Assembly (NCBI RefSeq): GCF_001894805.1
Contig: NZ_BCWX01000011.1
Coordinates: 1-64,000 of the forward strand
Direction of reading: 5' to 3'
Origin: Rhodococcus globerulus NBRC 14531
Lineage (GTDB): Bacteria > Actinomycetota > Actinomycetes > Mycobacteriales > Mycobacteriaceae
Length of the DNA: 64,000 nucleotides
Both the position numbers and the translations under genes were made by a program. The notes beneath the pieces are model-generated. The model was not told where the DNA came from and did no database searches. It worked only from the letters and a program-made list of their open reading frames with translations. Shown piece after piece: positions 8,899-17,382 of the stretch. Each line of letters begins with the position of its first letter. The stretch's first letter is position 1.

Positions 8899-9175
8899 CT
8901 AGCCTGATACCGGACTCTGTCGCATTCGCGAAGCGGTTAGCCCAGCGGCGCACACTGAGGGCGACTGTTGCCGCTCCACGGTTGCGGCCGAGGGTAGCTG
9001 CGTAGGCGCTGGTCACAATGACCTAATGGCGTGCGTGGGTGCCGAAACCAAGGGGCGCCACTGGTCAAGAGGTGCAACGTAGCTGCATGAAATTGGTGAG
9101 TTGCACTGGGGTGTCTGACCTCTGCTGTAGCTTGTGCCCGAGCACTAGGTGAGTGCCCAAGAGAAGGTGGTTGGT

Positions 9176-10993
9176 GTGGCGGTCAAGGTTGTCTTCCTGC
9201 ACGGCATCGGTGATGGAGATCCGCGTGGAGGCTGGCTGGAAGGGCTCAATCGCGGACTGACGCAGGCGGGATACGAACCGATCGACCGCGCAAACACACT
9301 CGCTCCCCGCTACAGTGCGATCCTGTCCACCGAGGGGATCGGGGCGAAAATGCCACCGGTCACCTACCGCGTCAAGGACGATTCGAAAGCCCGCTTCGAA
9401 TTCGCGAGGCGTCAGGCCAGGATCCAGCGAAGCCTGGGACTACCGTCGACGGCATCGGGGCTCGGTGCGCATTTGATGCCCGACGGTCCGCTGAACACGA
9501 TGCAGGGTTTCGCGGTCGGGCATCTTTCCGCGTACGACCTCACCCAGGTGCGACGATATGTGCGCAACGAGGCCCTTCGAGGCGCGGTGCTTCGTCACCT
9601 ACTCGATCAGGACTTCGGCGACGAGATCATCTTGATCGGCCACAGCCTCGGCAGTGTCATCGCGATCGACTTACTCGATCACCTGCCCGAGAACATCCGC
9701 GTCCGGCGTTTCATCACGATCGGCAGCCCCGCCGCCGCGCCTTCACTCCACGAAGGCAGTGAGCGGTTGTTGAAGAGGTTTCCGTACGCGCGGGTCGATG
9801 ACTGGTCCAACATCTTCAACCCCGCCGATCTTGTGACCGGAGGGCGGGGACTGGCGCCGACGTTTCCTGCAGCGCAGGACTTCGCCATCGACATCGGATT
9901 TCTCGAACACGGCGCGGGCAACTACCTCGGGCATCCGGCAGTAGCGAATCTCGTCGCGCAGATCACCTACCCCAGCAAGAGCCTGGTACTGGCCAAGTCG
10001 GGGATCGCTGTGCGCCTAACTGATTCGCAGGCATCACTTCTCTTGCTTCTGCACTACGGCCACACCCTCGTCCGATATATCAAGGACCCGGCCGCTGCCG
10101 CACGCTACGCCGGTGCGCTCCGACTTCGGCAGGACCACGTCGTTGCCGAGATCGAAGAATTCGCCACTGTCGGCCAGCAGCCCCTGGCGGCTGAACTGCA
10201 CCAGTTGATCGACGGCGGCGTCCCGACTGTGCCGCATCTGTGGGAACTACACGAAGCGGTCGGTGAACTCGCCGTCCTTGCTTTGACGAATGTGGTCGAT
10301 CCGTACGAGATCGACGTCGACCGCGCACCGGTACAAGCTATTCCCGCGGTCGCGTTCGCGCTCGGCTTCAGCACCGATGTCGGAGAGAAAGTCGTTCGCG
10401 CAATCGAGGACGTGCAGAAGGCACTCGATCGCCGAGGCGGTGTGCCGTGGGGTCGGGTGCTGGGCGCAGCCGCGGGGCTCGCACTGTTGGCGGCGGGTCC
10501 AGTCGGGTTGATCGCCGCTGCACCGGTTGGCGGCGCTGGTGCAGCCGCAATCGTCGGCGGTCTCGCAGGTTTCGGCCCCGGCGGCATGGTCGGGGGACTG
10601 GCGATGCTCGGAGGATTGGCAGGTGCAGGCGGCGCTCTTGCCGCTGGCGCTGTCGCCGGCGGAGGCGACGAACAGAGCTCAGCACTCGATCTCAAGACAC
10701 TCGTGCTGCGGGTGACAGTCGAGCACGCTCGCAAGATGCTCGATCTGCCGTTCGACCAGAACCTCTGGTACCAACTCGCTGACGCCGAGACACGGGTATG
10801 CGGACAGATCAACCTGTTCGAGGCGTTCAGCGACCCGAAGTCCCCCCGATTGGCGATGCTGCGCGAGATCGAAGATTCCCTCGGCCGGCTGATGACGTTC
10901 GTCATCGCCAACGGTCTTGCGCCGCGGTCCATCGAAGCCGGAGACGAGGTGCGGCTCGAAGCGCAAGAACCGGACCCGGCTGCGATCGGATAG
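9176..10993 (+). CDS. Alpha/beta-hydrolase fused to a glycine-rich membrane segment
   Basis: 605 residues from GTG 9176, chosen because AGAAGG lies 8 bases upstream; the GTG at 9149 would add nine residues. The N-terminus starts directly into a hydrolase fold (VVFLHGIGDGD), and the nucleophile elbow GHSLGS is near residues 155-160. Lipase- or esterase-like activity on a membrane substrate is the likely biochemistry. A helical region follows, then a very Gly/Ala-rich hydrophobic stretch at about residues 430-500 (GLALLAAGPVGLIAAAPVGG and repeats), typical of glycine-zipper hairpins that insert in membranes. The C-terminal 100 residues are soluble. I do not recognise the full architecture. A membrane-damaging effector is a fair inference, given the restriction gene upstream and the membrane gene downstream. 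Confidence 0.7.
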   Translation: MAVKVVFLHGIGDGDPRGGWLEGLNRGLTQAGYEPIDRANTLAPRYSAILSTEGIGAKMPPVTYRVKDDSKARFEFARRQARIQRSLGLPSTASGLGAHLMPDGPLNTMQGFAVGHLSAYDLTQVRRYVRNEALRGAVLRHLLDQDFGDEIILIGHSLGSVIAIDLLDHLPENIRVRRFITIGSPAAAPSLHEGSERLLKRFPYARVDDWSNIFNPADLVTGGRGLAPTFPAAQDFAIDIGFLEHGAGNYLGHPAVANLVAQITYPSKSLVLAKSGIAVRLTDSQASLLLLLHYGHTLVRYIKDPAAAARYAGALRLRQDHVVAEIEEFATVGQQPLAAELHQLIDGGVPTVPHLWELHEAVGELAVLALTNVVDPYEIDVDRAPVQAIPAVAFALGFSTDVGEKVVRAIEDVQKALDRRGGVPWGRVLGAAAGLALLAAGPVGLIAAAPVGGAGAAAIVGGLAGFGPGGMVGGLAMLGGLAGAGGALAAGAVAGGGDEQSSALDLKTLVLRVTVEHARKMLDLPFDQNLWYQLADAETRVCGQINLFEAFSDPKSPRLAMLREIEDSLGRLMTFVIANGLAPRSIEAGDEVRLEAQEPDPAAIG

Positions 10994-11023
10994 AAATGTC
11001 GGCAGGGCATGTGATCATGGGCT

Positions 11024-11638
11024 GTGTCCAAAGCTGATGTGAGCAACCCGTTTTCCGCGTTGGCGGCCGGTGGTGTCGGTGGCGTGATGGCTTTTTACAA
11101 GATCCGCAAGCACCTCGCTCGGGTCGCGGACCCTGATCGTGTGGATCCCTCGCGTCACTTCTGGTTGTTCAAGGTCGCCATGCTCTCGCTGATCGTGGCC
11201 GCCCTCTGGTGGATGGTTGTCTCCATTCCCTCCGACCTGCAAGCCTTGCTAGCTGTCTTCTTGGTGGTGGCGGCGGCGATCGTCTCCTTCTTCGCTGCGA
11301 TGTACGTCAACTTCCGTGCCGCCCTCCATCGCCGCACGACCGGCTACGTGATCAGCGAGGACAGCTACAAGAACGCGCCGCATTCCATCAAGGTCTCCAT
11401 GCGGCGGATTTACAAAGCTGCCGCAGCGATCGAGACCGGTCGTGCCCACACCGACGGGATGTTCGGTGACATCGAGGTCACTCGATTGGTGTATTCGGCA
11501 GCCCAACGCGCAGTCCTCAGCTCCGAATTATCCTCATCCACAACCGATCTCGTACGGGTCGGCGGCATTCGAGCATCGGCCAGATCAGCCCGATCCGGTT
11601 TGAGGCCAGCCTCGTCAATGGCAGCTTCGGCTGCATAA
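11024..11638 (+). CDS. Hypothetical two-TM membrane protein
   Basis: 204 residues from GTG 11024, only 30 bases after the hydrolase, so probably cotranscribed with it. Two hydrophobic helices (LFKVAMLSLIVAALWWMVV and LLAVFLVVAAAIVSFFAAMY) lie at about residues 47-92, preceded by a basic stretch. A cytosolic tail ends in VTRLVYSAAQRAVLSSELSS. The last 30 residues (after DLVRVGG) look like random Arg/Ser/Ala sequence, so the true C-terminus may have been replaced by a rearrangement. It could be an anchor or immunity partner of the hydrolase. No family recognised. Confidence 0.55.
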   Translation: MSKADVSNPFSALAAGGVGGVMAFYKIRKHLARVADPDRVDPSRHFWLFKVAMLSLIVAALWWMVVSIPSDLQALLAVFLVVAAAIVSFFAAMYVNFRAALHRRTTGYVISEDSYKNAPHSIKVSMRRIYKAAAAIETGRAHTDGMFGDIEVTRLVYSAAQRAVLSSELSSSTTDLVRVGGIRASARSARSGLRPASSMAASAA

Positions 11639-11675
11639 CCCCGTCCACTTTTCCTGGGGAACCTCGGGGGACTTG

Positions 11676-13136
11676 CTAGTCGAGAAAGTAGGCGAGGACC
11701 TTCACGTCGGAATCCAAGACCTCTTCCGAAGCCACCCCGAGCTCGAGTGCGAGCTCGACCGATCCGAGGAGGGCAACCTCCACGTCAGGGGAGAAGGCCC
11801 GTTCGAGCACCCCGAGGTAGTCGGACATGCTCGCATCGAGCTTCTCGACGAGCTCCCGGTACTCAGCGGCAAGTTGCTCGTCGAGCGCCCGCTGCTCGCC
11901 GAGGTAGCCCTCGATCAGCAACGCCTCCCGCTTGGAGAGGGAAGACGAGATGGACTTGTACATGATGAGGCCGACGGTGTTGCCGATCACGGCGCCGAGG
12001 ACCGGTACCGGGATGAGAGCCTGTCCGACGCAGGAGGACAGGGCGCTGACGGCGGTCTCGAGGCAGACGAGCTCCGCGTTTTCGATGAACTCGAGCTCGT
12101 CGATCTCGCCGCGGCGGAGTTTGTTTGCCTGCTCCGCGACGCCGAAGGCCGCGGTGACGATCGAGCTGGCGACAGCGGCGGAGGTCGCGGTGAAGTTCGT
12201 GAGCGCGTAGATGCTGAACCCTCGGACACCGCCCTTGGCGACGCCGAAACCGCCTTCGCCCGCAACATCGGCCCAGTCCTCGCAGGTGAGATCCTTGAGC
12301 TGCGTGCCCGCACGGCGCTTCTCGACCACGGCCAGCACCAAAGCGGTCCCACCCTCGATGGCGGCGGCCACGAGCGTGGCCTTCGCGCCCTCCTGCAGGG
12401 TCGGGCGGCTTTGCTGGTAGGCATCGTCGCGCAGGGACTGGTCGGTGGAGCGGAGGGAACCCTCCTCCGTCTTTAGCGTCACGCCGTAGGCGCCCCTCTG
12501 CACCTCGGAGTACTCCAGGTGCGAGGGTTCGAGGGACTCGATGCCGATAGAGCCCTCGGCGAAGAAGGCTTGGATCCGGTTCCAGTCCTTGAGCGATGGG
12601 CCGTCGGCGCCGAGCGTCAGGAGCTTGCCAGCATCCTCCTGCGGCATGGCGTGCAGCTTCTGGATCACCTCGAAGTGGTCGCGGGGGATCTGGTATTTCC
12701 CACCGCTTTTGACGAAGCCGGGATACTTCTCGAGGTGTTCGGTAATCGCGCCGAGGCCGAAGCGGCCACCGGCCGCGACGAACTTCTGCTGAATCTCCAC
12801 CCCGCCGCGCATCAGGTCCACGGGGCCGTTGTCATTGACCCACTGGTAGACAGCGCCCTTACCGAGGATCTGGCTCCGAGCGTTGCCGACGCCCACCTCT
12901 GCGACCTCGGCGATGAAGCCGTGCATGCCCTTGACTCCGCCGCGGTTAGCGGCGACGACTTCCAGGTCGATTTTCCTCGTCGCGTCGTGGAGGCTGGCGA
13001 GCGCGTCCTTGAGGTTCACGTCCTGCCGGTTGAGGGCGCTCAGCAGGTTGTCCAGCCGGAGCTGGTTGAGGTAGTTCACCCAGGCGGCGACCGCCTGCTC
13101 CTGGTTGCTCTTGCTTAGTGTTGCCGCGTCACTCAT
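11676..13136 (-). CDS. Unknown protein with central membrane helices, second gene of a two-gene operon
   Basis: 486 residues from ATG 13136 (MSDAATLSKSNQEQ). The longer frame to 13280 would overlap the upstream gene, so the inner start 15 bases after that gene's stop is preferred. The first 300 residues are soluble and mixed alpha/beta, with GGRFGLGAITEHLEKYPGFV. Three or four hydrophobic stretches follow between about residues 260 and 430 (for example TSAAVASSIVTAAFGVAEQA and IPVPVLGAVIGNTVGLIMYK), then an acidic helical tail. No family recognised. The pairing with a glycine-zipper protein and the lack of a signal peptide suggest a cytoplasmic protein able to enter or bind the membrane, as in abortive-infection effectors; this is inference. 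Confidence 0.6.
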   Translation of the reverse strand: MSDAATLSKSNQEQAVAAWVNYLNQLRLDNLLSALNRQDVNLKDALASLHDATRKIDLEVVAANRGGVKGMHGFIAEVAEVGVGNARSQILGKGAVYQWVNDNGPVDLMRGGVEIQQKFVAAGGRFGLGAITEHLEKYPGFVKSGGKYQIPRDHFEVIQKLHAMPQEDAGKLLTLGADGPSLKDWNRIQAFFAEGSIGIESLEPSHLEYSEVQRGAYGVTLKTEEGSLRSTDQSLRDDAYQQSRPTLQEGAKATLVAAAIEGGTALVLAVVEKRRAGTQLKDLTCEDWADVAGEGGFGVAKGGVRGFSIYALTNFTATSAAVASSIVTAAFGVAEQANKLRRGEIDELEFIENAELVCLETAVSALSSCVGQALIPVPVLGAVIGNTVGLIMYKSISSSLSKREALLIEGYLGEQRALDEQLAAEYRELVEKLDASMSDYLGVLERAFSPDVEVALLGSVELALELGVASEEVLDSDVKVLAYFLD

Positions 13137-13150
13137 CAACGGCGCGCTGC

Positions 13151-14143
13151 TCAATGCCCTTGGGTGCGCTGCTTGATGTGCTCGCTCAGCAGCGCGGCAC
13201 ATGCCTTTGTGTTGTTCACCAGCGCGACGAGCTGGGATTGCTGGGCCGCAGACAGCGCGAGGAAGTCGGCTCCGAAGCACCCTAGCGCTTCGCCGTAACT
13301 CTGCAGGAGCAGCTCGCGAAGGGAGGCCGTGCGCCGGAGGAGGTAATCAATCTGGGCGTCCATAGTATTGACGAGCGCGGTGTTGTGCTTCACCGCGGTC
13401 AGCGCCTCCTGTTTCGCCTCGCGGTTCTCGAACTTGTTCTTCGCGAACAGCCCGATTGATGCGAGGAGGGTGGCCCCGGCGACTGTCCAGCCGATGGGGC
13501 CGGCGAGAGCGAGTAGCGCAGTGCCTGCTGCAGTGCCTCCGCCTCCGGCCGCGATGGCTCCTCCTCCGAGCCAGGCCAGAGCAGCCTTGGTCGCGACGGC
13601 TCCGGAGAGAGTGGAGATCGCGGTGCCAGTCGATGCGGTGCCGAAGGTGGTGGCGACCCATAACGCTGCTGTCGGGGCAATGCTCGCGACTGCGGCACCC
13701 GCAACAAGCCCGGCACCGGCGCCGGCAGCCGACTTTCGCGCGGCCTCGAGGTCCTTGCGTGCGAACTCCTCCGCCTCCAGAAACTCAGTCTTGTGGACGC
13801 CAATCTCGTCGAAGTCGGTCTCGAACGACTTCGGGGTGTGAGCGACGCTGTTCACCAACAGCTCAACAAGCTCGATCAGGTCCGTCGAACGCTCCCGCTG
13901 GCGTAGGAGAGAAAGGCCCTTGTCGTTCATCAAGGTGAACGCGCCGTTGTACTCGGCTATGACCTCTTCATAGGGATCGGGCTTCTTCGCCGTCAGCTTC
14001 TCGACGGTGTCCACAGCGGCGTCCTTGAGATCGCCGGTCTGCTCGACCAGCTGCTTTGAGCTATTCCGCGCGAACTTGCCGAAGCCCCCGACAGCCCTAT
14101 CGAAGCCCTGCTTGGCCCTGTCCATCCTGAGCGGTTCAACCAT
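13151..14143 (-). CDS. Unknown glycine-zipper protein, possible alpha-helical pore former, first gene of a two-gene operon
   Basis: 330 residues from ATG 14143 (MVEPLRMDRAKQ); upstream in-frame codons to 14332 have poor protein character. The order is: a helical N-terminal 135 residues with coiled-coil character; a 100-residue Gly/Ala-rich hydrophobic core (AGAGAGLVAGAAVASIAPTA, GGGAIAAGGGGTAAGTALLA, GPIGWTVAGATLLASIGLFA); and a helical C-terminal part with heptad-like leucines. Helical bundle, hydrophobic hairpin, helical bundle is the plan of ClyA/Hbl-type alpha pore-forming toxins, but I see no direct sequence motif, so the comparison is structural guesswork. It is 15 bases upstream of its partner gene and convergent with the hydrolase pair. 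No signal peptide. Confidence 0.6.
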   Translation of the reverse strand: MVEPLRMDRAKQGFDRAVGGFGKFARNSSKQLVEQTGDLKDAAVDTVEKLTAKKPDPYEEVIAEYNGAFTLMNDKGLSLLRQRERSTDLIELVELLVNSVAHTPKSFETDFDEIGVHKTEFLEAEEFARKDLEAARKSAAGAGAGLVAGAAVASIAPTAALWVATTFGTASTGTAISTLSGAVATKAALAWLGGGAIAAGGGGTAAGTALLALAGPIGWTVAGATLLASIGLFAKNKFENREAKQEALTAVKHNTALVNTMDAQIDYLLRRTASLRELLLQSYGEALGCFGADFLALSAAQQSQLVALVNNTKACAALLSEHIKQRTQGH

Positions 14144-14667
14144 CGAGAACTCCGAACTCCGTCGCTGTTTATCCTGGCTGCAAGACAGTATCGGACACGC
14201 GCGACAAAGTGGACGCACCGGTTGGTTTCGAAAGCCCGGCCGACACAGCGGGAGGACGCAGGGAATGTGCATCCTCCGCCCTTCCCTGCGTTGAACCGCG
14301 GTCGTGGGGTTTGGGGGCAGATCGACCAACACCCCGTCGAAAAACCATGCCGCGCCAGCAATTCGACATAGATTTTCAACACGGGTTCTCGACAGATCTG
14401 AAAGGATCTGACCTGCATCGTGAATCGCATCGTTAAGTGGCGGTCTTTTCGCAGAGATACATGGTCACGTGCGATGTCGAATCGAAACCCCGGGGGTCTC
14501 GAAAACCTACAGCTTTCCGAGACAGCGAGCCGACCGGATTCGAGCCTCAGCTCGGCGCGGGATGTAGACCGCGACAGTGTCTCGGAAAGTCATTTCATCG
14601 CCGCAGGTGTCCCACGATGCCGAAAAGGGCCTTCTCGAGGCATGAGGATGCCCGACCGCCCCGAGTG
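14144..14667. other. Promoter region and spacer, no gene seen
   Basis: About 520 bases upstream of the glycine-zipper operon. The part near 14150-14200 should hold its promoter. Open frames on both strands have no recognisable content. Confidence 0.35.
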
Positions 14668-14820
14668 TCCCTCCGACACGACGAATTCCTCTTCGCTCTC
14701 GACCGACATGGGAAACGTCTCAACCGAACCCTCAACCCCGATGACTTCACCGACGCGCAAGCTAACGCCGCGGTCGAACGCATCACGCGAGGCAACTTCC
14801 GGCTCCTCGAGCCAGTCGAG
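14668..14820 (+). pseudogene. TniB/IstB-like transposition ATPase, C-terminal scrap
   Basis: Within a long but mostly meaningless frame, about 50 codons read HGKRLNRTLNPDDFTDAQAN and then AAVERITRGNFRLLE. The combination of DDFTDAQA and ITxGNFRLLERL is typical of the C-terminal lid of AAA+ transposition helper ATPases. The Walker motifs are absent and the frame decays after GNFRLLE. I treat it as a dead fragment of a transposon. Confidence 0.45.
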
Positions 14821-14842
14821 AGCCGATATACCGCTTCGGATT

Positions 14843-15136
14843 TCAGTTGTCGGTGCCGCCGCTGCCGGCTCCTAGGCCATCGAGCATCTTCGCCAAGGCG
14901 CGGACGGTCGCGGCGTCGCTCATGTCGGCGCCTCGGGCGTATCCGAGGGTGGCACCGGTCCGCTTCTCGGCGTCACGGAGTGCACGGTAGGCGTCAAGCA
15001 ACTCCACTTGCTCGTCGTAGGTCAGCGCCTCGGCCGGCGGCTGGTTTCGCTGCGTCGACGCGGGTGTTCGGCGGCCGAGACGAAACGTTCGAGTCCACCG
15101 CGAGAGTCGGCCGACGCGCGTGTGTAGGAAGGGCAT
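14843..15136 (-). CDS. Hypothetical small protein, possibly a gene fragment
   Basis: 97 residues. The last 65 look coding (EALTYDEQVELLDAYRALRD, then an alanine-rich acidic helix ending GLGAGSGGTDN), while the first 30 are Arg-rich and doubtful. No ribosome site precedes the ATG. It may be the 3' part of a larger gene whose 5' end was lost near 15060. No family recognised. Confidence 0.35.
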   Translation of the reverse strand: MPFLHTRVGRLSRWTRTFRLGRRTPASTQRNQPPAEALTYDEQVELLDAYRALRDAEKRTGATLGYARGADMSDAATVRALAKMLDGLGAGSGGTDN

Positions 15137-15243
15137 GGGTCACATCCATTTCACTGATCCTGGGCGGGTACGAGTGTGTCCGGCATTTCCCGACATTTAA
15201 GAAAATCCTCTCTTCCGGTCCAGCTCGAAGTCCTGGCATGGGT

Positions 15244-15525
15244 CTAGGTGCGGTAGGCGTCGACGCGGTGAGAGATGGCGGTGACCTGCACTCGGCGCGT
15301 GTCCTCGTCGATGAGGTACAGCACCCGGTACGTACCGCGCCGCGCGGAGTAGGCCGGCGCAAGCGGCGCAGAGAGCTTCTTGCCGACACGGTGTGGGTTC
15401 TCGAGCAGCACTCCGGTGATGAACTCGTAGACCGCGGCCGCAACCTTCTCGGGCAAGTTCTGTTTCAGTGCGCGGGCCGCCGACCTGGCGATGGTGAGGG
15501 TGTACGGCTGGTCGGGCGCGCTCAC
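15244..15525 (-). CDS. RelE/ParE-family toxin
   Basis: 93 residues with the compact RelE fold pattern: YTLTIARSAARALKQNLPEK, then helix AAAVYEFITGVLLENP, then GKKLSAPLAPAYSARRGTYR and VLYLIDEDTRRVQVTAISHR. The basic residues on the central strand (SARRGTYRVLY) and the C-terminal HR fit RelE mRNA interferases that cut mRNA on the ribosome. The gene overlaps its antitoxin by four bases (ATGA), the usual order of antitoxin first. Complete in length. Confidence 0.85.
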   Translation of the reverse strand: MSAPDQPYTLTIARSAARALKQNLPEKVAAAVYEFITGVLLENPHRVGKKLSAPLAPAYSARRGTYRVLYLIDEDTRRVQVTAISHRVDAYRT

Positions 15526-15806
15526 TCGTCGTCGGTCTTCGCGGCAGCGAGGAACTCGGCGAGCGAATCGGCGTCGAGGACGTCGTCGGCCTGGACCTCG
15601 GCCATGCCGGTGATGTGGTCGGCGAGCAACGACTCGTCGGCGAGGACGGCGATGGTCTCACGCAGGGCGTCGTAGTCGTCGGCGCCGAGGAGCACGGCGG
15701 CGCGGTGCCCGTTGCGAGTGATCTCGAAGCGCTCGTGGGTGCGCTCGGCCTCGTCGACGAGACGAGAGAGCTGCGCCCGTGCATCTGCCACCGGAAGAGT
15801 CGTCAT
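15522..15806 (-). CDS. Phd/YefM-family antitoxin
   Basis: 94 residues from ATG 15806; a GTG at 15812 would add two. The N-terminus TTLPVADARAQLSRLVDEAE, followed by TRNGHRAAVLLGADDYDALR, is the Phd/YefM DNA-binding domain. The acidic C-terminus (DADSLAEFLAAAKTDDE) is the toxin-binding tail. It neutralises the downstream RelE toxin and represses the operon. There is no Shine-Dalgarno, so the message may be leaderless or nearly so, with the operator palindrome 8 bases upstream of the ATG. Confidence 0.88.
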   Translation of the reverse strand: MTTLPVADARAQLSRLVDEAERTHERFEITRNGHRAAVLLGADDYDALRETIAVLADESLLADHITGMAEVQADDVLDADSLAEFLAAAKTDDE

Positions 15807-15813
15807 GTACACG

Positions 15814-15827
15814 ATTCTAGCTAGAAT
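15814..15827. promoter_or_regulatory. Perfect 14-bp palindrome, likely Phd operator
   Basis: ATTCTAGCTAGAAT is its own reverse complement and lies 8 bases before the antitoxin ATG. Phd/YefM proteins repress their own operons through such short palindromes over the promoter. Confidence 0.65.
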
Positions 15828-16078
15828 TCGGGATGGGTCCCAGTCCGGCGCCCTGTCTCAGCAGCCGGGCTGGTCAATCGATCACGGCGCCGGGGTTCCC
15901 TCGGAACGGGCGAGCCCTCTCCCGTTCCGGTAACTCATTCCACGCTCCGGACCCAGTAACATCCCCGAAAGTGGTGCGCTGCTTTCCGCCGCGGTTCCAA
16001 CACACCTGCCCACACCAGCCCAGCCGGAACTCACGTCCCACCGTGCCGGCACGGTCCACACCCGCAGGAGCCCCCACC

Positions 16079-16302
16079 GTGACCTCCCCCACCACCGATT
16101 CCCTCGTCGCGAAGATCGCGCAACTCCCCATCAGCGACGGCGCCATCATGTGCCAACTCCTGCGCACCACATTGCTCGCCCACGCCGATCAAGGCCGCGA
16201 CATCGCCGAACCCGCCCTGCTCGGGCTCCTCGCCATCACCGGCGCCCTCGAAGAACGCCTCACCCGACTCGAAAAGACAATCCAACGCGGACCGCGGCAC
16301 TT
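16079..16302 (+). pseudogene. Truncated gene of unknown function, fused to a transposase tail
   Basis: A GTG at 16079 with AGGAG 7-8 bases upstream opens a convincing frame (SPTTDSLVAKIAQLPISDGA, then a helical LLAHADQGRDIAEPALLGLL and an EERLTRLEKTIQ coiled coil). At about 16300 the content breaks and the next 40 codons are an out-of-frame read of transposase DNA. The gene has therefore lost its 3' end to an insertion. Its family is unknown; the upstream site suggests it was once well expressed. Confidence 0.55.
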
Positions 16303-16709
16303 CGATGACCTCAGGATTGGTGTCGGAACTGCTCACCAACCTCGGCATCACCCGGTCGCATTCACGACCGCGAGTATCGAACGACAACCCGTACTCCGAG
16401 TCGCAATTCAAGACTCTGAAATACCTGCATGATTTCCCGACTTCGTTTGCATCACTGGATGATGCACGAGTGTTCTTGGAAGGATTCTTCAACGAGTACA
16501 ACCACATTCACCGCCATTCGGGAATTGCCTGACATACGCCGGCGTCGGTGCACTTCGGGACCGCTGACGCGGTCGACGAGGCCCGGCAGATCACTCTGAA
16601 CGAGGCTTACGTCGCGAACCCTGCCCGGTTTTCGCGCCGGCCAAGTCCGCCCGAGATGCCGACAGTATTCTTCATCAACGAACCGGTCTCGGAATCGCAG
16701 ATCAACTGA
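16303..16709 (+). pseudogene. IS3/IS481-like transposase, C-terminal part with internal stop
   Basis: The frame reads ITRSHSRPRVSNDNPYSESQ, then FKTLKYLHDFP and FLEGFFNEYNHIHRHSGIA, a DDE integrase end with the catalytic Glu context (YSESQFKTLK). A TGA at 16530-16532 replaces the usual Trp of GIAWHTP. Beyond it, HTPASVHFGTADAVDEARQI continues to the natural stop at 16707-16709. The N-terminal half is missing. Confidence 0.75.
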
Positions 16710-16757
16710 ACGTCACTGTCTCACTTGACTTGACACATAGCGCTTTCGGGGTCCCCT

Positions 16758-16937
16758 CCACTGTTGCGTGACTACTTCCCGAAGGGAACGGACCTCGCCA
16801 TCCATTCGCCGGAGCATCTGCTGGCCGTCGAGAACGAACTCAACAGCAGTCCCAGGGTCGTCCTCCAAGACCGTTGTCCGACACAGCTGTTCACGGCTCT
16901 ACTAGACACACAAGATCCGTCGGTGTTGCGACGTTGA
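16758..16937 (+). pseudogene. IS30-family transposase, C-terminal remnant (second type)
   Basis: LLRDYFPKGTDLAIHSPEHL and AVENELNSSPRVVLQD lead to TQLFTALL and a stop at 16935-16937. This is the end of an IS30 transposase, clearly different in sequence from the scrap at 3110-3265, so two IS30-type elements have been here. No start or DDE core remains. Confidence 0.7.
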
Positions 16938-17382
16938 TTAGAACCCAAGATGCCGGGAAGGGGTCAAGATTCAGATGCCGTTGGCAGCCCTGCGATTCCA
17001 CTACGACGAGGACGCGTTGTTTCGTGCAAAGACCGAACCGGGCAAGGGTCAGGACACACTTTTCTGACATCCGACCGACTCGCAGTCGGCGGCGTAAGAA
17101 CGTGAAATCCGGCCCACGGATAGCTCCCGCAAAAAGGTTGTAGTGGATTAATTACAAGCGCGAAAATCGTAGTTTCCAGGGACAGGGTCTCGCATGAATT
17201 CCGAACAGTTTGTACGTCACCCACCCTTCGCGACATGGCCCCGGACGGTAGTGACAGTGATCCTGACGGACTGCTCCTGCAACTTCTGTAAAGACGTCGG
17301 GGAAACCTGTTTTCATCCCAGCGCACCGTCGAGGGATAAAACAGTTGACCCCCTCCAGAGAGAATTTCTTAAGTTCCCTCCA
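16938..17382. other. No convincing gene
   Basis: About 440 bases. A short frame near 16976-17067 reads PLAALRFHYDEDALFRAKTE to a stop and could be another fragment. Nothing else is recognisable. Confidence 0.35.

Noticed and set aside
11673-13118. Long rightward open frames opposite the two-gene glycine-zipper operon
   Set aside because: They mirror the codons of the leftward genes; the leftward products have sensible membrane helices and coupling, and the rightward ones are Arg/Glu-rich without motifs.
14437-15675. A 412-codon rightward frame
   Set aside because: Only about 50 codons (TniB-like) are meaningful; the rest is antisense to the hypothetical protein, RelE and Phd genes.
16079-16432. 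Reading the whole frame as one intact gene
   Set aside because: The last 40 codons are out-of-frame transposase sequence; the gene is truncated near 16300.
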